Below, piece after piece: positions 49,278 through 58,537 of a stretch of DNA of 64,000 bases (position 1 is its first letter; each line of letters begins with the position of its first letter). Source of the DNA: an uncultured Dysosmobacter sp. (GTDB lineage Bacteria; Bacillota; Clostridia; Oscillospirales; Oscillospiraceae); assembly GCA_947625655.1 (NCBI GenBank), contig CANQPD010000002.1:62001-126000 (forward strand). Reading direction: 5' to 3'. The position numbers were made by a program, and so were the translations under genes. The notes beneath the pieces were generated by a model. That model was not told where the DNA came from. It made no database searches and was given only the letters and a program-made list of their open reading frames with translations.

Positions 49278-49757
49278 ATGGACCCCACCAGACGCCGCAT
49301 CCGAAAAATCGACCGGGACGCCCAGCGGTTTGTGGCCCGGGCACTGGACAACACAAATCTGAGCCTTTCGGATTACGATATGATCCACACCGTGGAGCAC
49401 CGCCCCGGCATCACCCAGGAGGACCTGCGGCGGAAATACGCCCAGGACAAGAGCACCATCGCCCGCCGCGCCGCCAAGCTGGAGGCCCAGGGCTATCTGG
49501 AGCGCCGCCCCCACCCCGACGACAAGCGGCGCAAGCAGCTCTTTATCACCGAAAAGGGCCGCGCCGTGCGGAACGCCAAGGTGGACGCGGAGACCTTTTA
49601 CTTCGCGTGGCTGACGGCGGAGCTGGATCAGGAGGAGCTGTCCGCCCTGTGCCCCCTGCTGGACCGTCTCCAGCTCCGCAGCCGGGACGAGCGCCGCCAG
49701 GATTTCGTACACCTGCTGGAGACCTACGCCCGGACCCACCCCCATGAGGAAACGTAA
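49278..49757 (+). CDS. MarR-family transcriptional regulator
   Basis: 159 residues with a winged HTH (LSDYDMIHTVEHRPGITQED, KYAQDKSTIARRAAKLEAQ) and the wing motif RRPHPDDKRRKQLFITEKG. It probably controls itself through the palindrome upstream; target genes are unknown. RBS GGGGAGGG. Confidence 0.9.
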   Translation: MDPTRRRIRKIDRDAQRFVARALDNTNLSLSDYDMIHTVEHRPGITQEDLRRKYAQDKSTIARRAAKLEAQGYLERRPHPDDKRRKQLFITEKGRAVRNAKVDAETFYFAWLTAELDQEELSALCPLLDRLQLRSRDERRQDFVHLLETYARTHPHEET

Positions 49758-49783
49758 ACGGAACGCCCGCAGGCGTTCCGTTT
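49756..49783. terminator. Bidirectional terminator
   Basis: AAACGGAACGCC (49756-49767), CGCA, GGCGTTCCGTTT (49772-49783), between the convergent marR gene and the gene at 49792. Confidence 0.8.
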
Positions 49784-49791
49784 ATGTTTCC

Positions 49792-50058
49792 TCAGACATC
49801 CGCCAGCACGGCTTTGGCCCGCTCCACGTCCCCGGGGCGGACGGAGACATAGTAGATCCGGCGGTCGATCCAGCCATTGGGGCCGTAGTTCCGGCGGTCG
49901 ATCTTGGCGCCGCAGCCGCAGAGGGGCGTCTCGCCCTCATAGGAGCCGCTCTCCATGATCTCGACGCCGGCGGCCTTCAGCGCCTCCCGGGCGGCCTTCC
50001 AGCGGGCCTTGTCGCCCTGTACCTGAAAGGCCACCTCCCGTTTTCCAAACAGCACCAC
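49792..50058 (-). CDS. Hypothetical protein (88 aa)
   Basis: Not recognised. The protein has KREVAFQVQGDKARWKAARE, a CGCGAK motif with two cysteines, and IYYVSVRPGDVERAKAVL at the end, suggesting a ferredoxin-like alpha-beta fold with duplicated halves. It lies downstream of the nitroreductase on the same strand (29 bp). Confidence 0.65.
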   Translation of the reverse strand: MVLFGKREVAFQVQGDKARWKAAREALKAAGVEIMESGSYEGETPLCGCGAKIDRRNYGPNGWIDRRIYYVSVRPGDVERAKAVLADV

Positions 50059-50087
50059 GCGTCACACCTCCCGCAGACCCGCCGGGC

Positions 50088-50609
50088 TCAGACCCGGACG
50101 ATGTAGCCTTCCTTCCGGGGCTTGGGGGCGGGGGCGGGGCCCTCGGCGTAGCCCAGGACACAGATGCCGACGCCCCGCAGGGTCTCCGGCAGGCCCCACT
50201 GTTTCAGCTGCGCCTTTCCAGCCTCGCCGTCGAAAAATTCCGTGCAGCGGTTGATCCAGCAGGACCCGACGCCCACGGACTGGGCCGCCAGCATCAGGTT
50301 GCCCATGACCAAGGAGCCGTCCTTGAGCCAGTTGGGATTCTCGCCGTCCGCCAGCACCACCACCGCGGTGGGCGCGCCGTAGAAGGGGTCCGCGCCGGGC
50401 TTGCCCTGGATCTCGGCGTTTTGGGCGGAGAGATAGCTGAGGGTCTCCCCGTCCTGGACCACCACCATCACCGGGGACTGCCTGCCCATGCCGGTGGGGG
50501 CCCAGGTGCCGGCCTCCAAAATGGCGTCCAGCTCTTCGGCTTTGATCTGCTCCGCCTTGTACTTGCGGATGCTGCGGCGCTCGCGGATGACTTTCAGTGT
50601 CTCGTTCAT
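50088..50609 (-). CDS. Nitroreductase-family protein
   Basis: 173 residues. FMN-binding start IRERRSIRKYKAEQIKAEEL, middle LEAGTWAPTGMGRQSP, and C-terminal GVGSCWINRC, GICVLGYAEG. It is a compact, NAD(P)H-dependent flavin reductase. ATG 50609 has AAGGAAG upstream; a longer frame has none. Confidence 0.9.
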   Translation of the reverse strand: MNETLKVIRERRSIRKYKAEQIKAEELDAILEAGTWAPTGMGRQSPVMVVVQDGETLSYLSAQNAEIQGKPGADPFYGAPTAVVVLADGENPNWLKDGSLVMGNLMLAAQSVGVGSCWINRCTEFFDGEAGKAQLKQWGLPETLRGVGICVLGYAEGPAPAPKPRKEGYIVRV

Positions 50610-50789
50610 AAAGCAACTTCCTTTCCCTTGCCGTTTTTTCACTGCCATCATACCACGTTTCAGGGGATCTTCCAAACAATATTTGCGGGAATTTGAAATT
50701 TTGATGAGATTTTAAGGTGGTTTTTTCCGTCCGTTTCCGCTATGATGGGATATCATACCGCAGATCCCAACATCAGAGGAGTGACGCTT

Positions 50790-51953
50790 ATGCCCCAGCC
50801 CCTTTCCCAGCGCACCGCCAGCTTTACGGATTCCGTCATCCGCCGGATGACCCGGGTATCCCTGCAGTACGGCGCGGTGAACCTCTCCCAGGGCTTTCCC
50901 GACTTCGACCCGCCCCAGGCCATTCTGGACCGGCTGGCCCAGGTGGCCCACGAGGGCCCTCACCAGTACGCCGTCACCTGGGGCGCCCAGAACTTTCGGG
51001 AGGCCCTGGCCCAAAAGCAGTCCCGCTATATGGGCTTTTCCATTGATCCCGACCGGGAGATCGTGGCCACCTGCGGCTCCACCGAGGCCATGATGTGCGC
51101 CATGATGACCGTCACCAACCCCGGCGACAAGGTGATCGTCTTCTCCCCCTTCTATGAAAACTACGGTGCAGATACCATCCTCTCCGGCGCGGAGCCCATC
51201 TACGTCCCCCTGACGCCCCCCGCCTTCACCTTCGACCCGGAGGCGCTGGAGGACGCCTTCCGCCAGCGCCCCAAGGCCCTGGTGCTGTGCAACCCCTCCA
51301 ACCCCTGCGGGCGGGTGTTCACCCGGGAGGAGCTGCTCATCATCGCGGGGCTGGCGGAAAAATACGACGCCTACGTCATCACCGACGAGGTGTATGAGCA
51401 CATCGCCTACGCCCCCCGCCGCCACACCTACTTCGCCGCGCTGCCGGGGATGCGGCAGCGGACCATCTCCTGCTCCTCCCTGTCCAAGACCTACTCCATC
51501 ACCGGCTGGCGGCTGGGGTACATCATCGCGCCGGAGGAGATCATCGACCGGGCCAAAAAGGTCCACGACTTTCTCACCGTGGGCTGCGCCGCGCCGCTGA
51601 TGGAGGCGGTGATGCCCGCCCTGGGCTTCGGCCAGGAGTACTATGACGAACTGCTGGCCAAGTACGCCCACAAAAAGGAGCTGTTTTTGAAGGGCCTGGA
51701 CGACCTGGGCATCGTGCACAACGACCCGGAGGGGGCCTATTACGTGCTGCTGGACATCCGCGAATACGGCTATGACAGCGACCTTCCGTTCTGCGAGGAC
51801 CTGGCCCGGGTGGTGGGCGTGGGCGCGGTGCCCGGCTCCAGCTTCTTCCGGGAGCCGGTGAACCACCTGATCCGCCTCCACTTCGCCAAGAACGACGAGA
51901 CGCTGAACGAGGCCCTGAACCGGCTGGAGCGCATCAGGCTTTTAAAGAGATAA
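50790..51953 (+). CDS. PLP-dependent aminotransferase, class I/II
   Basis: 387 residues. Motifs: NLSQGFPDFDPPQ, NPSNPCGRVFT, TDEVYEHI and PLP lysine in SSLSKTYSITGWRLGY. It resembles KAT/MalY-side aspartate aminotransferase-like enzymes; the substrate is unclear. GAGGAGTGACGCTT precedes ATG 50790, so the upstream 16 codons are excluded. Confidence 0.9.
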   Translation: MPQPLSQRTASFTDSVIRRMTRVSLQYGAVNLSQGFPDFDPPQAILDRLAQVAHEGPHQYAVTWGAQNFREALAQKQSRYMGFSIDPDREIVATCGSTEAMMCAMMTVTNPGDKVIVFSPFYENYGADTILSGAEPIYVPLTPPAFTFDPEALEDAFRQRPKALVLCNPSNPCGRVFTREELLIIAGLAEKYDAYVITDEVYEHIAYAPRRHTYFAALPGMRQRTISCSSLSKTYSITGWRLGYIIAPEEIIDRAKKVHDFLTVGCAAPLMEAVMPALGFGQEYYDELLAKYAHKKELFLKGLDDLGIVHNDPEGAYYVLLDIREYGYDSDLPFCEDLARVVGVGAVPGSSFFREPVNHLIRLHFAKNDETLNEALNRLERIRLLKR

Positions 51954-51959
51954 CACAAA

Positions 51960-52000
51960 CCGCTGGGCGGTCCCGAAACGGGACCGCCCAGCGGACTTTT
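51960..52000 (+). terminator. Terminator of the aminotransferase gene
   Basis: Perfect 16-bp stem: CCGCTGGGCGGTCCCG (51960-51975), AAA, CGGGACCGCCCAGCGG (51979-51994), then ACTTTT. It could also serve the minus-strand gene at 52016. Confidence 0.9.
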
Positions 52001-52015
52001 CGCGCTGCTTTTGGG

Positions 52016-52255
52016 TCAGTTCATGTAGGGCGTGCAGTCGTAGCCGTTGTACTGCTTTTTCAGCTTCACCAGGATGGAGCCGTCGGGCTGCTCCGTCTTT
52101 TCCAGGATCTTGTAGGGCGTGCGGTTCCGGTCCAGCTGGGCCAGATAGTGGGCGTATTCCGCCTGGACAAACTGTACGGCTTCCTCGTGGGACAGATCGT
52201 CCTTCAGCGTAAAGTGGATGGTCTGCTCCAGGCAGGCCGCCTTGATGCGTTTCAT
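52016..52255 (-). CDS. Hypothetical protein (79 aa)
   Basis: Not recognised. It starts MKRIKAACLEQTIHFTLKDD, has a helix (HEEAVQFVQAEYAHYLAQL) and ends with strands and YMN. ATG 52255 follows AAGGAGG. It is divergent from spoIIID. Confidence 0.65.
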   Translation of the reverse strand: MKRIKAACLEQTIHFTLKDDLSHEEAVQFVQAEYAHYLAQLDRNRTPYKILEKTEQPDGSILVKLKKQYNGYDCTPYMN

Positions 52256-52493
52256 GTGCGCACCTCCTTGTTGAGATGCTCTTATTTTAGCGGTTTTTCC
52301 CCCGTTTTGTAAGAAAAATCTCACAGGGTATTTTCATTTTTGCGAACTTTGCGCATCTATTTTCCGCAAAAAGTTGTGCATTTTCCCTCCTTTGCGCACT
52401 TTTCGTGGAGGCGCGTTTTTTCGCCCCGCCGGCGGCATACTCGGCCCCGCCCCCGCATAGGATGGAGCAACAAGAGGCGGGGAGTGTTGTGTT

Positions 52494-52742
52494 TTGAAAG
52501 GAAACATGGAGGAGCGGGCGGAACGCCTGGCTCTTTACATCATAGAGAACCGGGCCACGGTCCGCGCCGCCGCGCAGAAATTCGGTATCAGCAAAAGCAC
52601 GGTACACAAGGATATCTCCGAGCGGCTGCCCCAGTTCAACCGCCCGCTGTACTTGCAGGTGAAAGAGGTGCTGGACGTGAACAAGGCCCAGCGGCACATC
52701 CGGGGCGGCATCGCCACCCGCAGGAAATACCGCGGCGCATGA
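52494..52742 (+). CDS. spoIIID: Sporulation transcription factor SpoIIID
   Basis: 82 residues. Mother-cell regulator of sporulation: HTH ATVRAAAQKFGISKSTVHKD, ERLPQFN, and VLDVNKAQRHIRGGIATRRK match SpoIIID. TTG at 52494 follows GGGGAG by 9 bp; ATG 52506 is the alternative. It shows that the organism belongs to a spore-forming lineage. Confidence 0.93.
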   Translation: MKGNMEERAERLALYIIENRATVRAAAQKFGISKSTVHKDISERLPQFNRPLYLQVKEVLDVNKAQRHIRGGIATRRKYRGA

Positions 52743-52759
52743 GAAAGGAGGGAATTTCC

Positions 52760-53095
52760 ATGGCAAATCGCTCTCGCGGGCAGGACCGCCCCGACAGGGG
52801 GACGCCGGCGGTCCCCGTACCGCTGCCGTCCCCGCAGCAAAGCCCCGCCGGAGAGGGCGGCCCCCGGCAGGCGGAGCCCGGCGTTCCCGCGTTCACGGAA
52901 CCGGAAGTCCGCCGCTGGCCCCACCCGGTCAGCGGGATCGCCCCCGTCCGGCAGGGCCTGTCCGACCAGCAGACGGACGCCCTGCTCCACTGCGTCCGCT
53001 GCGCCCTGTCCTATCAAAACCAGCTGCTGGCGGATATCAAGGCCCTGCTGGAACGGCTCGTGCCGGAGGACGGTGTGGACGGCGAGGAAAAATAG
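52760..53095 (+). CDS. Hypothetical protein downstream of spoIIID (111 aa)
   Basis: Not recognised. Residues 1-65 are Pro/Arg/Gly-rich and probably unstructured. The C-terminal 45 residues (LSDQQTDALLHCVRCALSYQ, LLADIKALLERLV) form helices. AGAAAGGAGGG precedes ATG. It is 17 bp after spoIIID, so perhaps co-transcribed. The stop codon lies inside the following terminator stem. Confidence 0.65.
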   Translation: MANRSRGQDRPDRGTPAVPVPLPSPQQSPAGEGGPRQAEPGVPAFTEPEVRRWPHPVSGIAPVRQGLSDQQTDALLHCVRCALSYQNQLLADIKALLERLVPEDGVDGEEK

Positions 53096-53118
53096 CGGCA
53101 AAGCCGCTATTTTTCCTC
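53084..53118 (+). terminator. Terminator overlapping the stop of the preceding gene
   Basis: Perfect 16-bp stem from GAGGAAAAATAGCGGC (53084-53099) and its complement (53103-53118), loop AAA. The stop codon TAG is within the left arm. Confidence 0.9.
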
Positions 53119-53201
53119 TTGTGTTTTCCGGGAACGGGCTATATAATGGGGGCAGTGTTATGTAAATCAACAGAGACCATCTCCAAGGAGCGTTGTTTCC
53201 C

Positions 53202-54194
53202 ATGTCCAGAACCCATCACCGCCGCCGGTCCCGCAGCTGGGGCCGGATCTGCCTGCTGCTGATCTTTGCGGCCGCCGCGCTGTACGCCGGCGCCCACTGC
53301 CTGTTCCGCGCCCCTGAGCAGAAATCTGTCAAGGGCGATCCCGCCCAGGAAGTGGACGGGCCGGTCTCTGACCTCCCTGACGGGGAGGCGGAGGCCCTCA
53401 AGTCCCATATGGAGCGGAAGGAGGGCTTTTACACCATCCTGGTCTCCGGCGTGGACGACGGCAACGGCGGCAGCGACACCAACATCCTGGTGGCGGTGGA
53501 CGCTGCAAACGGCTGTATCTACGGCGTCAGCATCCCCCGGGACACCAAGGCCGTCATCAACGGCAAGAACCACAAGATCAACTTCGCCTACAACGCCGGC
53601 GGCATGGAGCTGCTGGCCGAGACGGTGTCCGGCCAGCTGGGCATCCCGGTGGATTACACGGTGCTGGTGAACCTGCGGGGCTTTGAGGCCCTGGTGGACG
53701 CCATCGACGGCGTGGATTTCTACGTTCCGGTGGATATGGATTACGACGACCCCATCCAGGGGCTCTCCATCCACTTCTCCAAGGGAATGCGGCATCTGTA
53801 CGGCGCCGACGCGCTGAAGGTGGTCCGCTTCCGCCACAACAACGACGGCAGCGGCTACGGCAGCGAGGACATCGGCCGGATGCAGACCCAGCAGGACTTT
53901 TTAAAGGCCGTGGCAAAACAGACCCTCACCCTCAGCAATCTGGACAAGGTGAACGACTTTGTAAAGATTTTTGAGGCCTATGTGGAGACGGATCTCACTC
54001 TCAACAACCTGGCCTGGCTGGGCAAGGAGGCCATCTCCATCGGCCCGGACAACATCGACTTTTCCACCCTGCCCAACAGCTGGAAGTCCCCCTACATCTA
54101 CCTGGACCAGGCGGAGACCCTGGCCCTGGTGAACGAACACCTGAATCCCTATGTGGAGGACCGGGTCCCGGAGGATCTGAACATCCCCTCCTGA
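53202..54194 (+). CDS. LytR-CpsA-Psr (LCP) family protein
   Basis: 330 residues. Cytoplasmic basic N-terminus, one transmembrane helix (about 15-35), and an LCP domain: SGVDDGNGGSDTNILV, SIPRDTK, KINFAYNAGG, FRHNNDGSGYGSEDIGRMQ. LCP enzymes attach glycopolymers to peptidoglycan. ATG 53202 lies 11 bp after AAGGAG; TTG 53193 is too close. Confidence 0.9.
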   Translation: MSRTHHRRRSRSWGRICLLLIFAAAALYAGAHCLFRAPEQKSVKGDPAQEVDGPVSDLPDGEAEALKSHMERKEGFYTILVSGVDDGNGGSDTNILVAVDAANGCIYGVSIPRDTKAVINGKNHKINFAYNAGGMELLAETVSGQLGIPVDYTVLVNLRGFEALVDAIDGVDFYVPVDMDYDDPIQGLSIHFSKGMRHLYGADALKVVRFRHNNDGSGYGSEDIGRMQTQQDFLKAVAKQTLTLSNLDKVNDFVKIFEAYVETDLTLNNLAWLGKEAISIGPDNIDFSTLPNSWKSPYIYLDQAETLALVNEHLNPYVEDRVPEDLNIPS

Positions 54195-54222
54195 CCGGCC
54201 GTCTTTTGGAAAGGAGCCCATA

Positions 54223-55656
54223 TTGAAAAAACAGATCCCCGCACTGCTGCTGGCGCTGAGCCTGCTGCTGAGCGTTCCCGCCCTGGCGGCCAGCGACAGC
54301 ATGGACAACTTTGTCCGCAGCCGCGCCTACGCGGGCCAGTTCTCCGATCTCACCACCGCGTCGGCCTTCTACGACCATGTGGCCGCGCTGTATGAATACG
54401 GCCTGTCCCTGGGCAAGGCGGACGGCACCTACGGCGTCCGGGACGCCATGACGGTGGGGCAGGCGGTGATCTTTGCCGGGCGCATCCGCAGCCTGTACCG
54501 CACCGGCGACCCGGAGCGAGGGCCCGCCGCCTATAAAAGCGGCGATCAGGCGGCGGCTGTTCCCTATCTGCTGTATCTCCAGGCGGAGGGCGTGCTGGAC
54601 ACGGCGCTGGACGGCCGGCTGGCCGAAACCGCCACCCGGGCCCAGATGGCCCACGTGCTGGCGGGCATCCTGCCGGAGGAGGCCCTGCCCCCTGTCTATG
54701 ACGCCCTGATCACCGAGAGCTACGCCACCCACCGCTTCATCACCGACGTGACGGAATACACCCCCTACTATCAGGACATCCTGTCCCTGTACCGCAAGGG
54801 CATTGCCGTGGGCAGCGACGCCCGGGGCTCCTTCCTGCCGGAGGAGTCCATCACCCGGGGCGCGGCGGCGGCCATGCTGACCCGCATGGTGGACCCGGCC
54901 CTGCGGGCGGCGCCCCAGTGGGATCTGTCCGCAGGCTACACCGCCCAGGGCACCACCCTGGCGGACCTGGTCACGCCGGGCACTTATATCCCGGCTCCCG
55001 CCACGGCGGCGGAGATGGATGAGAGCGTGCGGTATATGCTCTCCAACGGCGCCAGCCAGCTGACGCTCCACTATCCCGGCATCACCGCCGTCAGGGCCCA
55101 CCAGGTGATGGAGCTGGCCCTCTCCACGGTGAAGACCTACTGCGAGCAGAGCTACAACAACGTCACCTGCTCCTATACGCCCTTCGGTTCCGTCACCCTG
55201 ACCTTCTCCGCCGCCAGCGCGGAGGGGCAACTGGCCGAATACCGGGCGGCGGCCATGGAGGCCGCCATCGCCGTCCACGACCGGCTCTGGAAGGAAGGAC
55301 AGATCACCGACCGCATGACGGAGTGGGAGAAGGCCCGGGTCTATTACACCTGGATCTGCGACAACTGCGTGTACGATTACGACGCCGGGGACAGCTCCAT
55401 CAGCCACATCGCCTACAGCCTGTTCCAAAACGGCACCGCCGTGTGCGACGGCTACACCGGCGCCTACAACCTGCTGCTGAAGCTGGAGGGCATTGCGTGC
55501 TCCGCCCTGTCCAACGCCAGCCACATCTGGACGGTGGCCACGCTGGACGGAGTCCCCTGCCACATCGACACCACCTGGGGCGACAGCGGCAGCAGCGTCA
55601 GCTACGCCTTCTTCGCCATGACGGAGGAGCAGTCCAGGCTGTACCACAACTGGTAA
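54223..55656 (+). CDS. SLH-domain protein with transglutaminase-like domain
   Basis: 477 residues. Signal peptide (1-22), three SLH-like repeats (about 35-215) for cell-wall attachment, then a linker and a transglutaminase-like domain with Cys (GTAVCDGYTGAYNLLL), His (SHIWTVATLDG) and Asp (HIDTTWGD). The reaction could be a peptidase or cross-linking one. The TTG start follows AAAGGAG. 28 bp after the LCP gene, so likely one operon. Confidence 0.88.
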   Translation: MKKQIPALLLALSLLLSVPALAASDSMDNFVRSRAYAGQFSDLTTASAFYDHVAALYEYGLSLGKADGTYGVRDAMTVGQAVIFAGRIRSLYRTGDPERGPAAYKSGDQAAAVPYLLYLQAEGVLDTALDGRLAETATRAQMAHVLAGILPEEALPPVYDALITESYATHRFITDVTEYTPYYQDILSLYRKGIAVGSDARGSFLPEESITRGAAAAMLTRMVDPALRAAPQWDLSAGYTAQGTTLADLVTPGTYIPAPATAAEMDESVRYMLSNGASQLTLHYPGITAVRAHQVMELALSTVKTYCEQSYNNVTCSYTPFGSVTLTFSAASAEGQLAEYRAAAMEAAIAVHDRLWKEGQITDRMTEWEKARVYYTWICDNCVYDYDAGDSSISHIAYSLFQNGTAVCDGYTGAYNLLLKLEGIACSALSNASHIWTVATLDGVPCHIDTTWGDSGSSVSYAFFAMTEEQSRLYHNW

Positions 55657-55661
55657 GTGAA

Positions 55662-55888
55662 GCCCGCCGTGAAACTTTCGTTTCACGGCGGGCAGCCTGA
55701 CAAAAAGGTCTTTTTGCCCGGCTGCCCAAGTTTTCCAGAACTTTTAAAAGTCCTGGAAAACTTCGATTCAAAACGAAAGACACCCCTCCTGGGTTTCTTT
55801 CGTAACTATCTTCCTTCCCGTTATCCGGCGTTCCCACTTTTTTCGACAGCTTGAGCCCGCCGTGAAACTTTCGTTTCACGGCGGGCTC
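55662..55888. repeat. Cassette of five hairpins flanked by the same palindrome
   Basis: H1 (55662-55693) and H5 (55853-55888) carry the same stem, GCCCGCCGTGAAAC-TTTC-GTTTCACGGCGGGC, with H5 two pairs longer. Between them: H2 (GGGCAGCC 55690-55697 with GGCTGCCC 55720-55727), H3 (AAGTTTTCCAG 55728-55738 with CTGGAAAACTT 55753-55763) and H4 (CGAAAGA 55774-55780 with TCTTTCG 55796-55802). The ends act as terminators of the convergent neighbours. Confidence 0.75.
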
Positions 55889-55908
55889 TTTTACACCTTT
55901 ACGCTTCT

Positions 55909-57012
55909 TTACGCCTGCGCCTGATCCCGGTAATAGGCCACCAGCAGATCCACCACGGTGCCGTAGGACTGGATGCCCCGCTCGTCGCCGTAGGCCTTTA
56001 AAATGCCGTCGTAGACCTTGGTGGAGGCCTGCTGGATCACCGTGTCCCGGAACTGGTCCCAATAGGCGTTGTTGTCCGCCAGATCCGCCTTCACCGTGTC
56101 CGGCAGGCTGTCCCGGATGGCCCAGTAGGTCTCCGGGTCCACCCGGTACAGGGCGTTGCCCAAATGGATGTAGCCCATCAGCCAGCCGGCGTAGGCATAG
56201 GCCGCGTCGCCGCTGGTGGTGGAGGCCAGCACTGCCAGGAAGTTGCACTCCTGCTCCGACGCGAAGCCCCGCTGGTGGGCCATCTCGTGGGCGGCGGTGG
56301 AGGGCAGCAGGCAGGCGGGGCTGTCCACATTGACGTTGGATTCGCCGGTATAGGGGCAGTAGAAGCCGGTGAAGTCGATGATGCTCATGAGCCGGGAGAA
56401 GTACATGGCCTTGACGCCCACGTCGTCAAATTCCAGAAAGGGAAATTGCTTTTCCAGTTCGTCATACACGAAGGGGCTGTTCGCCAGAATCTCCTCCCGG
56501 GGCACGGCGAAGAGGCCGTTTTCGCTTCGTGCCACCTGATCCGCCGCCTGGGAGAGCCGGTCCGCGAAGTACGCCGTCACCGCTGTCAGATCCTCCCGGG
56601 CCACGGGCTGGGCACGGATGCCGGAGCGGTCCTGAAAGCTGTCCGTCCAGTAGTTGACGCCCCAGAGGAGGCAGAAGCCCGCGTAGACGGCAAGGGCGAT
56701 GTCCGCCGCCCCCAGCACCGCGCTGTATGCCCGGCGGCCCCGGCGGCCTACGGCCCGGGCCACGGCGGCGGCGCTCCAGACCACGTAGGCAATGCCCGCC
56801 AGCACCGCCAGGACGTACAGCACCTCCATGACGGAGACGTCGGTGCGGTAGCACAGCCGGCCCAGGGCCTGCTTCAGGGGCGTGGTGACACGGTCCGCCA
56901 GGGCGTTCATCCAGGCCCGGTTCCCCCGGCAGAGCCAGAAGGCCGCCAGCAGGCCCAGGTCCGCCAGCAGCCAGATATGGAGTTTTTTGTGTCTGAGAAA
57001 AAACGCTTTCAT
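55909..57012 (-). CDS. DUF3810-type membrane protein with HEMAH zinc motif
   Basis: 367 residues. Three to four N-terminal transmembrane helices (about 12-28, 60-80, 95-118), then a domain with AAHEMAHQRGFASEQECN near 236-253, a gluzincin-like zinc site. DUF3810 proteins are uncharacterised membrane metallopeptidase-like proteins. ATG 57012 comes just after the ABC gene stop (57015). Confidence 0.82.
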   Translation of the reverse strand: MKAFFLRHKKLHIWLLADLGLLAAFWLCRGNRAWMNALADRVTTPLKQALGRLCYRTDVSVMEVLYVLAVLAGIAYVVWSAAAVARAVGRRGRRAYSAVLGAADIALAVYAGFCLLWGVNYWTDSFQDRSGIRAQPVAREDLTAVTAYFADRLSQAADQVARSENGLFAVPREEILANSPFVYDELEKQFPFLEFDDVGVKAMYFSRLMSIIDFTGFYCPYTGESNVNVDSPACLLPSTAAHEMAHQRGFASEQECNFLAVLASTTSGDAAYAYAGWLMGYIHLGNALYRVDPETYWAIRDSLPDTVKADLADNNAYWDQFRDTVIQQASTKVYDGILKAYGDERGIQSYGTVVDLLVAYYRDQAQA

Positions 57013-57014
57013 GC

Positions 57015-57749
57015 TCACTCCGCCGCAGCCAGCAGCTGCTTGGTATAGTCCGCTTTCGGGTGGTCGAAGATCTCGTCCACCGTCCCCTGCTCCACAATGC
57101 GGCCCTCCTTCATCACCAGCACCCGGTCGCACAGCTGATAGACCACGTTCAGGTCGTGGGAGATGAAGAGATAGCTCAGCTCCAGCTCGTCCCGCAGCTC
57201 CTTCAGCAGCTTCAGGATCTGGGCCTGGATGGTCACATCCAGGGCGGACACCGGCTCGTCGGCGATGAGGAATTTTGGCCGCTGGATCAGCGCCACGGCG
57301 ATGCTGACCCGCTGGCGCTGTCCGCCGGACAGCTCCGCCGGGCGGGCCGTCAGGCACTCCTCCGGCAGCTCCACCCGCTCCAGCATGTCCCGGACCCGGC
57401 GGCGCCGCTCCGCCGCGCCGTATTTGCCGTAGATGCGCAGCGGCTCCTCCATGATCCAGCCCACCGTATAGGCGGGATTCAGGGAGCTGTAGGGGTCCTG
57501 AAAGATCATCTGGGGCCGCTTGGTGTAGTGGACGACCTCTCCCTCATCCGGCTTCACCATGCCCAAAATGGTCCGGGCCAGGGTGGATTTCCCGGTGCCG
57601 GACTCCCCCACCAGGCCCAGGATCTCGCCGTGGCGGACATCAAAGGTCACGTCGTGCAGCACCTCCTGACAGGCGCCCCGGCGGAACAGCCCGCCCTCCC
57701 GGTAGCCGCTGGTCACATGGCGGACGGACAGCACCAGTTCCTCGCTCAT
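57015..57749 (-). CDS. Oligopeptide ABC transporter ATP-binding protein (OppF/DppF-type)
   Basis: 244 residues. Walker [11 protein letters not shown]-loop [10 protein letters not shown], signature [15 protein letters not shown], Walker [13 protein letters not shown]. Second ATPase of the importer; ATG 57749 overlaps the OppD-type stop by 4 bp. Shorter than OppF because the usual C-terminal extension is missing. Confidence 0.92.
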   Translation of the reverse strand: MSEELVLSVRHVTSGYREGGLFRRGACQEVLHDVTFDVRHGEILGLVGESGTGKSTLARTILGMVKPDEGEVVHYTKRPQMIFQDPYSSLNPAYTVGWIMEEPLRIYGKYGAAERRRRVRDMLERVELPEECLTARPAELSGGQRQRVSIAVALIQRPKFLIADEPVSALDVTIQAQILKLLKELRDELELSYLFISHDLNVVYQLCDRVLVMKEGRIVEQGTVDEIFDHPKADYTKQLLAAAE

Positions 57750-58537
57750 AGGCTCTCCTCCTTCCGCCCGCGGGTGGGGATGGCGGCGATCAGCCGCTGG
57801 GTATAGGGGTGCCGGGGATGGTAAAAGATCTGACCAATGTCCCCCTCCTCCACCAGCACGCCCCGCTGCATCACCGCCGCCCGGGCGCAGAGCCTGCGCA
57901 CCACGTTCAGATTGTGGGAGATGAACAGCATGGAGATGCCGGACTCCCGGTTCAGCTTTTTCAAAAGGTCCAGGATCTGGGCCTGGACGGTGACGTCCAG
58001 GGCCGTCGTCGGCTCGTCCAGCAGCAGCAGGCGGGGCCGGATGACGATGGCCGCCGCGATCATGGCCCGCTGGAGCATGCCGCCGGAGAGCTCGTGGGGA
58101 TATTTTTCGTAGACCGCCGCCGGATCCGGCAGCTCCACGGCCGCCAGGGCGTCCAGGGCCAGCCCTTTCCGCTCCTCCGGCCCCAGGTCCGTGTGGAGGC
58201 ACAGCACCTCCTCCACCTGCCGCCCAATCTTCATCAGCGGGTCCATGCAGCTCTGCGGCTCCTGAAAGACCACGCCGATGGACTTGCCCTGGATCTTCCG
58301 CAGGGCGGCCCGGTCCGCGTGGAGCAGCTCCACGCCGTCCAGCAGGATCTGGCCGGAATAGGCGCACCGCTTCCGGGGCAGCAGGCCCGCCACGCTCATG
58401 GCGGTGACGGACTTTCCGGAGCCGGATTCCCCCACCAGGCCCACGATCTCGCCGTCGTGAATGGTCAGGGACACGCCGGCCACGGCCTCCCGGTCCCGGG
58501 TGTGGAATTTCACATGCAGATCTCGGATCTCCAGCAT
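57746..58537 (-). CDS. Oligopeptide ABC transporter ATP-binding protein (OppD/DppD-type)
   Basis: 263 residues. Walker [11 protein letters not shown]-loop [10 protein letters not shown], signature [15 protein letters not shown], Walker [13 protein letters not shown]. Signature LSGGM is typical for DppD-like partners. Overlaps the permease gene by 1 bp. Confidence 0.93.
   Translation of the reverse strand: MLEIRDLHVKFHTRDREAVAGVSLTIHDGEIVGLVGESGSGKSVTAMSVAGLLPRKRCAYSGQILLDGVELLHADRAALRKIQGKSIGVVFQEPQSCMDPLMKIGRQVEEVLCLHTDLGPEERKGLALDALAAVELPDPAAVYEKYPHELSGGMLQRAMIAAAIVIRPRLLLLDEPTTALDVTVQAQILDLLKKLNRESGISMLFISHNLNVVRRLCARAAVMQRGVLVEEGDIGQIFYHPRHPYTQRLIAAIPTRGRKEESL

Noticed and set aside
55657-55854. 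65-codon frame inside the hairpin cassette
   Set aside because: The translation follows the palindromes on both strands and has no RBS.
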